Source: a virus
DNA: 33,765 nucleotides
Virus record (IMG/VR): IMGVR_UViG_3300042923_000605
Span: 1 to 33,765 of that record
Direction: 5' to 3' (one strand)
Under the pieces are notes generated by a model, which saw only the letters and a list, made by a program, of their open reading frames with translations, was not told the origin of the DNA and ran no database searches. The position numbers were made by a program, and so were the translations under genes. The first letter of the stretch is position 1; each line of letters opens with the position of its first letter. Shown here piece after piece: positions 15,069-21,515 of the stretch.

Positions 15069-15205
15069 TGATTCTCCTCGAAGAGTTCCGGGGCGACGCA
15101 GCGTCCGCGGGTGCGGCCTTCCGCGTCTGCGGTTTCGGGGCACGGCCATCCGGCCCCGTTCGTGTGATGGTGCGAGACGTGGGCGCTAGCGAATACGTCG
15201 GTCAT
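15065..15205 (-). CDS. 46-aa Cys/His protein ahead of the transporter
   Basis: ATG 15205 with AGGG just upstream. Contains VSHHHTNGAGWPCP and RGRCVAPEL, so two His pairs and two Cys that might bind a metal. ATGA overlaps at both ends place it between the replication-type gene and the transporter. No known function; it might belong functionally to the base-modification unit, but only proximity suggests that. Confidence 0.6.
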   Translation of the reverse strand: MTDVFASAHVSHHHTNGAGWPCPETADAEGRTRGRCVAPELFEENQ

Positions 15206-15831
15206 GTTCCCTCTTCGCATCTGTGGCAGGGCAGCGGGTATTCCGCGTGTACCGTGCACGTTCGTTCGCGTCGCACCTCCGGCACAGTCGACGCCCTCCG
15301 CTTCACCTCAACCTGCGCCGACTCGAACGCGAGACGCGCAGTCCTGCACGGCCCACACGGACGATCCGTCCCACCAGGATGATTAGGGCAATAGGGGGCG
15401 GGGGCGTCAGCCCTCCCTCCCTTCCTCTCCTCTCCCTTCCCCTCCCCTCCTGGCGTGAGTTTGTGCAAACTCACGTGAGTTTCAGTGAGGTTGGGCGAGT
15501 CCAGGTGAGAACACAGACCACACCGTGAGTTCCAGCGGGTGTCGATGCGCTGATGATCGTTGAACCGGGGGATGCTCAAGAACCCCCGCCCATCAGGCAA
15601 AGCGACCCGTTCAACACGCCCCGCAGACACCAACGCGTCGAGCAGCACAGCCCCGTCGACCATGTCGGCCGGGAGGATCTTGAGCTTCAGCCCAAGCGGG
15701 TCATCTGACAGGTGGCCGCGGTCACAGGCGAAGTTCCACATGCCGATGTAGAACAGTCGCGCCTCATACGGGAGGGCGATGATCGCCCCATCGGTCCAGA
15801 ACTCCGGCTTGATGGACCTAATCCGGGGCAT
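15202..15831 (-). CDS. Phage replication-type protein (short)
   Basis: 209 aa opening with MPRIRSIKPEFWTDGAIIAL and LFYIGMWNFACDRGHL. This N-terminal winged-helix-like block is widely shared by phage replication initiation proteins. The family is usually longer, with a DnaD-like or basic C-terminal domain. Here the region after residue 115 becomes Gly/Lys/Glu-rich (about residues 126-140, encoded by a strong polypurine tract at 15412-15456), followed by a Cys/His-rich tail (YCPNHPGGTDRPCGPC...CHRCEEG). Function in origin recognition is inferred from the family; the tail could be a zinc replacement of the usual C-terminus. Confidence 0.72.
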   Translation of the reverse strand: MPRIRSIKPEFWTDGAIIALPYEARLFYIGMWNFACDRGHLSDDPLGLKLKILPADMVDGAVLLDALVSAGRVERVALPDGRGFLSIPRFNDHQRIDTRWNSRCGLCSHLDSPNLTETHVSLHKLTPGGEGKGEERKGGRADAPAPYCPNHPGGTDRPCGPCRTARLAFESAQVEVKRRASTVPEVRRERTCTVHAEYPLPCHRCEEGT

Positions 15832-15991
15832 GACCCTCCCTCAGTGTTTCTCGCCAGAACCACTCACGGTTGACTGCGATGTGTTCGGTGCGTGAGTCGC
15901 CAGGGATTCGACCCTCAGCGACCCAGTAGATGGTGTCCCCGTGTGGAGGGTCGAGACGAAAGCGTCGGTGAGCAGGCTTGCGGTCGGTCAT
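15818..15991 (-). CDS. Hypothetical protein, 57 aa
   Basis: ATG 15991 with GGAG site (GGGAGATCGAG). A small basic and aromatic protein (HRRFRLDPPHGDTIYWVAEG). It overlaps the replication-type gene by 14 bases. Unknown function. Confidence 0.65.
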   Translation of the reverse strand: MTDRKPAHRRFRLDPPHGDTIYWVAEGRIPGDSRTEHIAVNREWFWRETLREGHAPD

Positions 15992-16001
15992 CTCGATCTC
16001 C

Positions 16002-16193
16002 CTAGTCGGTTCGGATGGTGGGTGCGTGTAGCAGCGCCCACCGGATAACACCCAAATCCACGGAACACACCTCATTGATCTCTTCCACGGTCCACCCATG
16101 CCGAACCCACAAGGCACGGATCGCGACATCCCTTTGCGGACGGGATGGGCCTGACGCGTACTCGATGAGGGTCTGCACCCACGGATCAGTCAT
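16002..16193 (-). CDS. 63-aa HTH-like protein
   Basis: ATG 16193 overlaps the preceding gene by 8 bases. The second half, RHGWTVEEINEVCSVDLGVIRWAL, has the spacing of a helix-turn-helix; the first half is a helical arm. Likely DNA binding, target unknown. Confidence 0.65.
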   Translation of the reverse strand: MTDPWVQTLIEYASGPSRPQRDVAIRALWVRHGWTVEEINEVCSVDLGVIRWALLHAPTIRTD

Positions 16194-16434
16194 GCCCGCC
16201 CCCGTATCTAACTGGTACGAGAATCGTCGCGCCGAGCGTCCACACGTACTGAGGGCGCAACTTCCGCAACGCGTCAGCCATGAGCGGGGCGATCGCCGCG
16301 TCCACCGCCCGCTGAATCGCGGACTCAACCGACCCACCCCGCAACGACACGTAGTCATCGAAATAACGGGTGCAGTGGTGAACCTTCTTCGGGTACTCGG
16401 TTCCGCAGTCCCCGCAACGCCAACGCTTGCCCAT
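16186..16434 (-). CDS. 82-aa zinc-ribbon protein
   Basis: ATG 16434 preceded by AAAGGGACGAGAG. RCGDCGTEYPKKVHHC gives a CxxC...HxC zinc site at the N-terminus; an amphipathic helix (SVESAIQRAVDAAIAPLMADALRKL) follows. Unknown function. The longer frame to 16740 is shadow of the HNH gene. Confidence 0.68.
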   Translation of the reverse strand: MGKRWRCGDCGTEYPKKVHHCTRYFDDYVSLRGGSVESAIQRAVDAAIAPLMADALRKLRPQYVWTLGATILVPVRYGGGHD

Positions 16435-16448
16435 AACTCTCGTCCCTT

Positions 16449-16793
16449 TCAAAAGCTCGGTTCGAGGCCGGCGGGTTCGACTCGTCCGTCCGTGGTGAGC
16501 CACGACATCCCACCCCGCCACAACACAGGCACGTTCGCGGGGTCGGCCCACGAGTTCACGGACCATCCGAGCTCGTGCCCTTCCGCGGAATGCGCGGTCC
16601 CATGGCATCCCGTATGGTTGCCCCACCCACACAAGAAAATGAGGTTGGTGATTTCGTGTCCGCCGCCTCGTGACCGGTATTTGCGGTGGTGCAGTTCGGT
16701 TGCTTCCCGTTGCCCGCACCCCTCGCAAAGACCGCCGCACCGTTCTTCAACGATGCGGCGGGTTTTCGCGGGGACCGGTGTCGCGCGGGTCAT
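16449..16793 (-). CDS. HNH endonuclease in the early region
   Basis: 114 aa. CEGCGQREATELHHRKYRS contains the first CxxC and the HH of the HNH core; GGHEITNLIFLCGWGNHTGCHGTAH supplies the Asn, His and second Cys pair. The complete ββα-metal motif is present. Unlike the two HNH genes near the terminase, this one stands among replication and recombination genes, so it may be a restriction-like or free-standing homing nuclease, or a recombination helper. Start ATG 16793 overlaps the TGA of the frameshifted gene upstream. Confidence 0.82.
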   Translation of the reverse strand: MTRATPVPAKTRRIVEERCGGLCEGCGQREATELHHRKYRSRGGGHEITNLIFLCGWGNHTGCHGTAHSAEGHELGWSVNSWADPANVPVLWRGGMSWLTTDGRVEPAGLEPSF

Positions 16794-17039
16794 ATGGGCC
16801 TCGTGTAGAACGCTGCGTGCCAGTCCCGCGACTTAGCCCCACACGCCCCACACATCCACGTCCGCTTCAACGCCTCAACCGCCGACATCTTGTCGTCGTG
16901 ACACCCCGCACACCAGAGGACTTGTTGCGGGCAGGTGCGGCAACCTGCGAGCCATTCGGCGGGGTTCTCGTCGTTCAGGCAGTGGGGCCAGGTCGTCGAG
17001 GAGGGATTCTTCGAGGACTAGTTCAGTCGTCGTCGTCAT
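16790..17039 (-). pseudogene. Zinc-finger gene split by a +1 frame change
   Basis: ATG 17039 opens MTTTTELVLEESLLDDLA in one frame, which then degenerates into Arg-rich shadow sequence ending at 16875. From about 16990 the next frame (+1) reads HCLNDENPAEW, CRTCPQQVLWCAGCHDDKM, then MCGACGAKSRDW and a stop exactly overlapping the ATG of the HNH gene. That second half is a typical Cys-rich protein but has no ATG, GTG or TTG start after its in-frame TAG at about 17015-17017. The whole is 250 bases, one over a multiple of three. Explanations are a one-base insertion, a sequencing error, or programmed +1 frameshifting near GCC-CCA-CTG. Confidence 0.65.
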
Positions 17040-17184
17040 TGTCGTCTCCGTGTGTTCCGCAGGTGGGGAGCCATGCGCCGTCAACATCCTGGGCTGTCCC
17101 CCGCATCGGGTTCACCCCGCACCATGCGCACGTGAACGTGGAGAACGCCATAGAACGAACCGCATCACTGATAGGGGAAGTCAC
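17023..17184 (-). CDS. 53-aa zinc-knuckle protein with acidic tail
   Basis: GTG 17184 overlaps the stop of the previous gene (GTGA). FTCAWCGVNP and TCGTHGDD form a CxxC...CxxH site, ending in an Asp-rich tail. It overlaps the frameshifted gene by 17 bases. Unknown function; the same CxxC...CxxH layout appears in the 55-aa gene at 7261-7428. Confidence 0.65.
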   Translation of the reverse strand: MTSPISDAVRSMAFSTFTCAWCGVNPMRGTAQDVDGAWLPTCGTHGDDNDDDD

Positions 17185-17423
17185 GACGCCTCCTGCACCG
17201 CGGCGACGACACGACGGGCGGCTATCTCGGCTGTGCCGCCCCCGGAGAACCAGTTCCAGCACTCCATCTGCACCGCATACTCGAGACCGTGATGCGCTGC
17301 CTGGCCTTCGCCGCGCAACCAGCCGTCGAACTTGCCGTCGACCGTCGCTGCGAGAGCGTCGACCATCCGGCCCTTGCCGTAGACGTGGCGTAGGGCGTCG
17401 AGAATCTTCTTCTCGCGGTTCAT
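17181..17423 (-). CDS. Hypothetical protein, 80 aa
   Basis: ATG 17423 (overlapping ATGA; a GTG at 17429 is the alternative). Helical, with a conserved-looking aromatic core (MECWNWFSGGGTAEIAARRV). No function recognised; part of the coupled cluster downstream of the ERF gene. Confidence 0.68.
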   Translation of the reverse strand: MNREKKILDALRHVYGKGRMVDALAATVDGKFDGWLRGEGQAAHHGLEYAVQMECWNWFSGGGTAEIAARRVVAAVQEAS

Positions 17424-17638
17424 GAGCACTCCTGGATGGTTTCGATGACTGCGAATGGGATACGCGCAACCGTGTACGCATGGGCATACGCCTCACCCCA
17501 CGACGGAAACACGCGACGGTCATACGGCCCGAACGTGAGGACCGTCCAATCCGTGTCCCCCGGCTCCTTGAACACGATGGGACGGTTGGTTTCGTCGAGT
17601 TCTGCGAGAGCGTCACCGAGACGTTCCAACGGTTCCAT
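17420..17638 (-). CDS. Hypothetical protein, 72 aa
   Basis: ATG 17638 with GGGGGAG site; its A is shared with the stop of the ERF gene. Mixed alpha/beta composition with YDRRVFPSWGEAYAHAYTVA. Unknown function. Confidence 0.68.
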   Translation of the reverse strand: MEPLERLGDALAELDETNRPIVFKEPGDTDWTVLTFGPYDRRVFPSWGEAYAHAYTVARIPFAVIETIQECS

Positions 17639-18270
17639 CACGACTCCCCCGGGATAGGTGCGGCCTGCCAGTGGTCGGTGAGGCTCGAACCGAGCTCGGA
17701 ACGCTTCGCCTCAAGCGCCGCACTCACCTCAGCAACCCCCGCGATCCCGATCTGCTTCGCGTGCGCCTCGATAGCGTCCAAACGATCCGCCGTAGCCGCC
17801 TTACCGATCGCATCCAGCGCATCCGCGATCTTCGACTTCGGATCAGCCACCCGCGTAGACCGCTGACGAGGAGCCGCCCCAGGACCATTCGACGCCGCGT
17901 TACCGTCGTCATCCTCATCCGGTGCGATACCCGTCACAGCCGACAGGGTGTACCGCTTCGCATACGTCACAGCCGACCCCATCTGCTGTGGGGTTGCTTT
18001 CTCAGGGTCCGGGAGAGGCCACGAACCCGTCACCGACTCCCCCGACGTGTGCCGCAGTTCGTACTCGAGCGTGAACCCGTCGTCCGACACGCGGGGGGTG
18101 GTGATCCACGCAAGCCCCTGCTTCGCGAGGGCCGGCAGGACCACCGACACAATGTCGGCAAGGTCCGCGTACTTCGACTTAAAGGCCGGGTTGGTTGATC
18201 CCTTCCCAACCTTCGGCAGATCCGCGTGGAACGCTGTGAGCGCCTTTGCGAGCTGGCTTTCTTCGGTCAT
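17638..18270 (-). CDS. erf: ERF-family single-strand annealing recombinase
   Basis: 210 aa. The signature NPAFKSKYADLADIVSVVLPAL, followed by GLAWITTP, LEYELRHTSGESVTGSWPLP and TPQQMGSAVTYAKRYTLSAVTGI, is characteristic of the ERF superfamily (P22 Erf). The C-terminal part is an Ala/Lys-rich linker with a helical end domain. It anneals complementary single strands for recombination-dependent replication and genome circularisation, with the phage SSB and resolvase-like nuclease nearby. Start ATG 18270 overlaps the preceding stop (ATGA). Confidence 0.92.
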   Translation of the reverse strand: MTEESQLAKALTAFHADLPKVGKGSTNPAFKSKYADLADIVSVVLPALAKQGLAWITTPRVSDDGFTLEYELRHTSGESVTGSWPLPDPEKATPQQMGSAVTYAKRYTLSAVTGIAPDEDDDGNAASNGPGAAPRQRSTRVADPKSKIADALDAIGKAATADRLDAIEAHAKQIGIAGVAEVSAALEAKRSELGSSLTDHWQAAPIPGES

Positions 18271-18620
18271 GTCACTTCCCATCCACAGTGAGGGCAGAAC
18301 CCCTCAGCGGTGACGGCTACGGGGCCGTCCCTATCGCAGTCGATAACCACGGTCGGGTCATCACGAAACAAGGGCCAGAACAGTGAGCCCTGACCCTTGC
18401 GGAGTTCTTCGATCGCTTCCCCCTCCGTGAGGGAATCCCACCCGAGTTGGGTTTGCAGCACCCATTCGACGGCATCCCACCATCCCCGCCTGTGCCCCTG
18501 TTTGTAGGAGACGCCCATGCGGGTCCGGTCGTAAGCGGCGGTTTCTGCTGCGGCCTGTGCTAGTCCGTGTTCCGTCCGGAGACGGTCGGAAGCATCCGTA
18601 ACCATGGCCGACCAGTTCAT
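18267..18620 (-). CDS. 117-aa hypothetical protein with terminal CPHC
   Basis: ATG 18620 overlaps the upstream stop (ATGA). Contains SYKQGHRRGWWDAVEWVLQTQLGW and ends in GFCPHCGWEVT, half of a zinc knuckle, so it may dimerise around a metal or use additional His. It directly precedes erf and is coupled to it. Unknown function. Confidence 0.68.
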   Translation of the reverse strand: MNWSAMVTDASDRLRTEHGLAQAAAETAAYDRTRMGVSYKQGHRRGWWDAVEWVLQTQLGWDSLTEGEAIEELRKGQGSLFWPLFRDDPTVVIDCDRDGPVAVTAEGFCPHCGWEVT

Positions 18621-18931
18621 CCGTTCCACCTCACAACTGCGTTCGGGTGCTCGGCGGTACGGATCGCGAGAAGCGTCAGCATCTCAACGAACCCCTCGTA
18701 GTCGCCCCACCCGTTCGCAGGGTTCAGCGACCGGAACTGGTCAGGGAAGGACACCGCGCGCGTGAGGCCTTCGACGGCGCGAGAGTGGATAGCGCGAGCA
18801 CGCTCGCCGTCGAGATCCCGCGACGTGTTGAACACTCCCGCGAGACGCCACATCGGGGTCAGGTTGTAGGTGTGCCCGTCGAATACCTCGACGGTCTCCT
18901 CACCGGTCTCAAGATCAAGGCCCCAGCTCAT
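18617..18931 (-). CDS. Hypothetical protein, 104 aa
   Basis: Soluble protein with DGHTYNLTPMWRLAGV and a helical C-terminal half (FVEMLTLLAIRTAEHPNAVVRWNG). Such sequences are widespread among actinophages without assigned function. ATG 18931 overlaps the upstream stop by four bases. Confidence 0.7.
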   Translation of the reverse strand: MSWGLDLETGEETVEVFDGHTYNLTPMWRLAGVFNTSRDLDGERARAIHSRAVEGLTRAVSFPDQFRSLNPANGWGDYEGFVEMLTLLAIRTAEHPNAVVRWNG

Positions 18932-19146
18932 GGTCGGTGTCCGCCTTCCTCAGCGATGGTGAGTTCCCTCAGTACCCGTTCCCGGTCCTCCACCCACCGG
19001 GTCATTGCGGCCAGGTGCGACTGTGCGGTTTCGAGGTTGCGGGTGGTGACCCAGTGTGCGGATACTGCTCGGGCCAACATGCGTTCCGCGTCGTCCCGGT
19101 ACCGTTGTGCTTCGGTGACAGCGTCCTCAGCCTCACCAACGTTCAT
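18928..19146 (-). CDS. 72-aa coiled-coil protein
   Basis: Almost entirely a heptad-patterned helix (AEDAVTEAQRYRDDAERM through VEDRERVLRELTIAEE). Likely an oligomerising accessory protein. The start ATG 19146 lies 8 bases after the preceding stop. Function unknown. Confidence 0.68.
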   Translation of the reverse strand: MNVGEAEDAVTEAQRYRDDAERMLARAVSAHWVTTRNLETAQSHLAAMTRWVEDRERVLRELTIAEEGGHRP

Positions 19147-19154
19147 GTCGTGTC

Positions 19155-19292
19155 CTATCCGGTGATCCCGTAGATGAGGGCTGCGGTTATGAGTAGCCCG
19201 GTGATGAGTGCGCGTCCGAGGATGCGTTTACGTTCGCGTACAGCCCACGGGGGGCGGTTACCAACCCAAGCCAACGGGTCACGACGAGGCAT
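19155..19292 (-). CDS. 45-aa single-pass membrane protein
   Basis: ATG 19292 shares a base with the preceding TGA; GGAGG lies 10 bases upstream inside the previous gene. A basic N-terminal half (RRDP...VRERKRILGR) precedes a hydrophobic helix (ALITGLLITAALIYGITG), so the N-terminus should be cytoplasmic. Unknown function. Confidence 0.65.
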   Translation of the reverse strand: MPRRDPLAWVGNRPPWAVRERKRILGRALITGLLITAALIYGITG

Positions 19293-19540
19293 CAGAGCCA
19301 TACCTCCAGGTCGCCTTGCTGAGTTCGCTCGGGGAACTCGCGGTAGCCGGCGAGCGCAAGCCGGTGGGTGAACATGCGGGGCTCATTTGACGAGCCGAAT
19401 ATGCACCAGAGCGCGGTGCCATCCGGTGACTTCTTGACGACATGGCCGGGAACGCCGTCCAGGTACACGCGCACTCCGGGCGAGGGGGCCGCGGGGGCGT
19501 GGACGTGGCGTCCGACATAGGGCCTGTTGACACTGACCAT
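19292..19540 (-). CDS. Hypothetical protein, 82 aa
   Basis: ATG 19540 with AGGAG (GGCAGGAGCAGCG). Beta-rich small protein (GVRVYLDGVPGHVVKKSPDG, ALWCIFGSSNEP). No function recognised. It lies 99 bases after the secreted-protein gene, so it could belong to the same transcript. Confidence 0.65.
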   Translation of the reverse strand: MVSVNRPYVGRHVHAPAAPSPGVRVYLDGVPGHVVKKSPDGTALWCIFGSSNEPRMFTHRLALAGYREFPERTQQGDLEVWL

Positions 19541-19639
19541 CGCTGCTCCTGCCGAGCGTGAGTGGGCGTCCGGTTCTATTGCTTGTGCGCGCCGGGAACC
19601 TGCCCTCCCGGTGTCTGCTACGTCGCGCCGCGCCGACTC

Positions 19640-19942
19640 CTACCGGCACTTGATGAGGTACACAGGTGCACCCCACACCGGCATGTACCCCCCAGACACA
19701 CGCGTCCACCGGTAGAACGTGCCCTGATCCGCAACCCCCGACGCACACTTCGACGTCGACACAACCGTCTTGCGACCGTTGTGATACCACGGTGCAGTCA
19801 GCACCTTCGGGGACACGATCGACGTTGACGTAGGCCACGTGGTGACGACGATCGCCCGCGGGTTCGCTGTCACCGCATGGGCGGGTGTTGCGGTGAGGAC
19901 GAGCCCAATAGTGAGCAGGGCGGCGGTGAGTGTTCGTTTCAT
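19640..19942 (-). CDS. Secreted 100-aa protein with signal peptide
   Basis: ATG 19942 has a good AAAGGAG site. The N-terminus MKRTLTAALLTIGLVLTATPAHA is a textbook Sec signal with cleavage after AHA. The mature part (about 77 aa) has two Cys (SKCASG and the final KCR) that could form a disulphide, plus Tyr/Trp-rich segments. It is exported by a phage and is not part of the lysis or structural genes, so it could coat or protect the lysogen surface (superinfection exclusion) or act as a lysogenic-conversion factor. This is inference. It is the first gene after a 700-base non-coding stretch. Confidence 0.75.
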   Translation of the reverse strand: MKRTLTAALLTIGLVLTATPAHAVTANPRAIVVTTWPTSTSIVSPKVLTAPWYHNGRKTVVSTSKCASGVADQGTFYRWTRVSGGYMPVWGAPVYLIKCR

Positions 19943-20232
19943 CGTTGTTTCTCCTTTGATGGGTTGACCCCCACGGTGCCCTGCCGCTGACTCGCACAGC
20001 GGTGTACCGTCCCAGGGCGCTACGCCACCGACGACTCCTGCCCCGCGGGGTTCCACCAGGACGACGTCGACACGTAGGTTCTGCGGTCTCAAATGACAGG
20101 GAGCCGGCCCGAAAGGTGGGGCCGCGTCTGCCTCAACGGTTCCGTCCGCATTACCGAACCGTTCGTGGGCTTCGTGGAGTCGAACCACGACGAAAGAACC
20201 GTCAGCCCTGCGCGTCCGCGCGCCTTCATCGG

Positions 20233-20303
20233 CCTATGCCCCGGGAGTCAAACGATCACACCGTCACGCCGTCGCGTTTCAGTGACCTATGCCCAGGGAG
20301 TCA
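20233..20303 (+). repeat. 18-base direct repeat, 53-base period
   Basis: CCTATGCCC-N-GGGAGTCA occurs at 20233-20250 and 20286-20303 with a single mismatch (C or A at N). It lies inside the gene-free stretch. Confidence 0.7.
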
Positions 20304-20332
20304 GCAGCCGAACCATCAGCGCCAAATATGTA

Positions 20333-20352
20333 TCAGGCGTCATATCGCCTGA
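20333..20352. promoter_or_regulatory. Perfect 7-bp palindrome, operator candidate
   Basis: TCAGGCG (20333-20339), six-base centre TCATAT, and CGCCTGA (20346-20352). The AT-containing centre and size fit a dimeric repressor site. Confidence 0.4.
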
Positions 20353-20357
20353 CTCTT

Positions 20358-20398
20358 GAGCAGGTGACCCGTCAAAGTCACTCCTGCTCTTCCCTTTC
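20358..20398 (+). terminator. Plus-strand hairpin with pyrimidine tract
   Basis: GAGCAGG (20358-20364) and TGAC pair with GTCA and CCTGCTC (20383-20389), with a two-base bulge and an eight-base loop, followed by TTCCCTTTC. It terminates anything transcribed rightward from the gene-free stretch, which is surprising because all flanking genes run leftward. Confidence 0.5.
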
Positions 20399-20640
20399 GA
20401 CCCCCAAGCCCTGCGCCGCCCGCTCCTGCACGACGCCCAGCCAGCAATCGCTTGTGGGGTGTCTAATCGCTCGCAGTCCTCGTAGCCGGGGCGCGTACCC
20501 AGGGCTGTCCCCGATATCCCAGAGGGATCAGGCGGGCTGTTACTCCTGCGAGTTCTGTTCAGTTAGACGGTTGGAGGCAAACTCCGACCAGCGCTTCCGC
20601 TCGATCTGCGAGCGCAACGGAAGCCGAGAAGACGTGAGCG

Positions 20641-20904
20641 CTATTCGAGCTCTGGGACGGTTCCCCTCAAGTCGGGTTCCTCATCCCCCACCACGAACGC
20701 CGACAGGGTGTGAACGTCCGCGATGTACCATTCCGGGTCGTCCCACCGGATCGTGTGCACAGTCCCCCGCGACTCGACGACCGCCCCGACCGTGTTGGTT
20801 CCGAGGTAGGTGACGTGTTGGGGTGCGACACGGTCGTGTGCGTGTTCCGGGGTGTTGTGGACCAGATACACGCGGGCACCAGCCGCCAGGGCCGAGATGT
20901 TCAT
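20641..20904 (-). CDS. Hypothetical protein, 87 aa
   Basis: ATG 20904 overlaps the upstream stop (ATGA). Beta-rich composition (GARVYLVHNTPEH, VTYLGTNTVGAVVESRGTVHTI). Unknown function; it is the last gene of the leftward operon that begins with the Cro-like gene. Confidence 0.68.
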   Translation of the reverse strand: MNISALAAGARVYLVHNTPEHAHDRVAPQHVTYLGTNTVGAVVESRGTVHTIRWDDPEWYIADVHTLSAFVVGDEEPDLRGTVPELE

Positions 20905-21203
20905 GACGCCACCTGCTGCCACGGGCCTGCCTTGCGGCGGCGAACCACGTAGTTCTCTTCCGGGTAGGGATAGCTCATGTTCGCCCGGATCAGGGAGTTT
21001 CCTGCGTGCCACTCGTCCTCGGTCAGGCTGTACACACGCTCACCGCCGTCGAGCCACGAAAGCCCGTACTCCCAGTCAGCGTCGAGGTCGTACCCGGCGT
21101 CGTTGAGCGCTACAACAATCGCCTCGCTCAGCGCCCCGGCACCCATCGTGTGATCGCCGTCCGCGACTCGGATGGCCTGCGCAATTAGGTCTATCGCGTT
21201 CAT
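20901..21203 (-). CDS. Hypothetical protein, 100 aa
   Basis: ATG 21203 overlaps the preceding stop. An N-terminal amphipathic helix (IDLIAQAIRVADGD) and a second half with WEYGLSWLDGGERVYSL. No known motif. Coupled on both sides by ATGA overlaps. Confidence 0.68.
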   Translation of the reverse strand: MNAIDLIAQAIRVADGDHTMGAGALSEAIVVALNDAGYDLDADWEYGLSWLDGGERVYSLTEDEWHAGNSLIRANMSYPYPEENYVVRRRKAGPWQQVAS

Positions 21204-21325
21204 GACTGTGCCGCCTGCCACTCGGCGCCGGCGTTGAACACGCACTGCGCGAACTCCACCATCAACTCCGACAACGGCCCCAGGGTGGACAGGAGGGCGT
21301 TGAAAGCCACCTCACGATCACTCAT
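21200..21325 (-). CDS. 41-aa hypothetical protein
   Basis: ATG 21325 (GGGGTGAT upstream) overlaps the lipoprotein gene by 8 bases. Helical with one Cys. The longer frame to 21448 is shadow. Function unknown. Confidence 0.6.
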   Translation of the reverse strand: MSDREVAFNALLSTLGPLSELMVEFAQCVFNAGAEWQAAQS

Positions 21326-21515
21326 CCGAATCACCCCGCAGAAACTCGCAGTGGTAGCCGGACCACTCCGACCACGTCCACTCGCCGCCCGCCTCGGCAC
21401 ACGCCTTGCCCCGCTCGATGGAGGACGGTTCCCGCTCGGTTTCACCACAACCGGTAAGCGCGACCATGGCCGCGATGACGGTCAAGGCGACGGTCACCCG
21501 CTTACGCGCGCTCAT
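21318..21515 (-). CDS. Small lipoprotein, 65 aa
   Basis: MSARKRVTVALTVIAAMVALTGC is a lipoprotein signal with lipobox LTGC; Cys23 would be lipidated and anchored on the outer face of the membrane. The mature 43 residues contain two more Cys and a Trp-rich segment (GGEWTWSEWSGYHCEF), possibly disulphide-bonded. Expressed from the early/lysogeny-proximal operon, it is a good candidate for superinfection exclusion at the DNA-entry step, as known for other phage lipoproteins; the role is inferred. Confidence 0.75.
   Translation of the reverse strand: MSARKRVTVALTVIAAMVALTGCGETEREPSSIERGKACAEAGGEWTWSEWSGYHCEFLRGDSDE

Larger units (their letters stand above)
19943..20640. other. 700-base gene-free, highly structured stretch
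   Basis: The longest gap in an otherwise packed early region. No minus-strand gene is visible. Perfect or near-perfect inverted repeats are: AACGGTTC/GAACCGTT (20135-20142, 20156-20163); TCGTGG/CCACGA (20172-20177, 20185-20190), whose minus-strand form CGTGG-TTCGACT-CCACG is a tRNA T-arm look-alike; TCAGGCG/CGCCTGA (20333-20352); and the hairpin at 20358-20389. An 18-base direct repeat with one mismatch occurs at 20233-20250 and 20286-20303. A plus-strand frame of 88 codons (20093-20359) ends exactly at the last hairpin but lacks a ribosome site. Confidence 0.6.
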
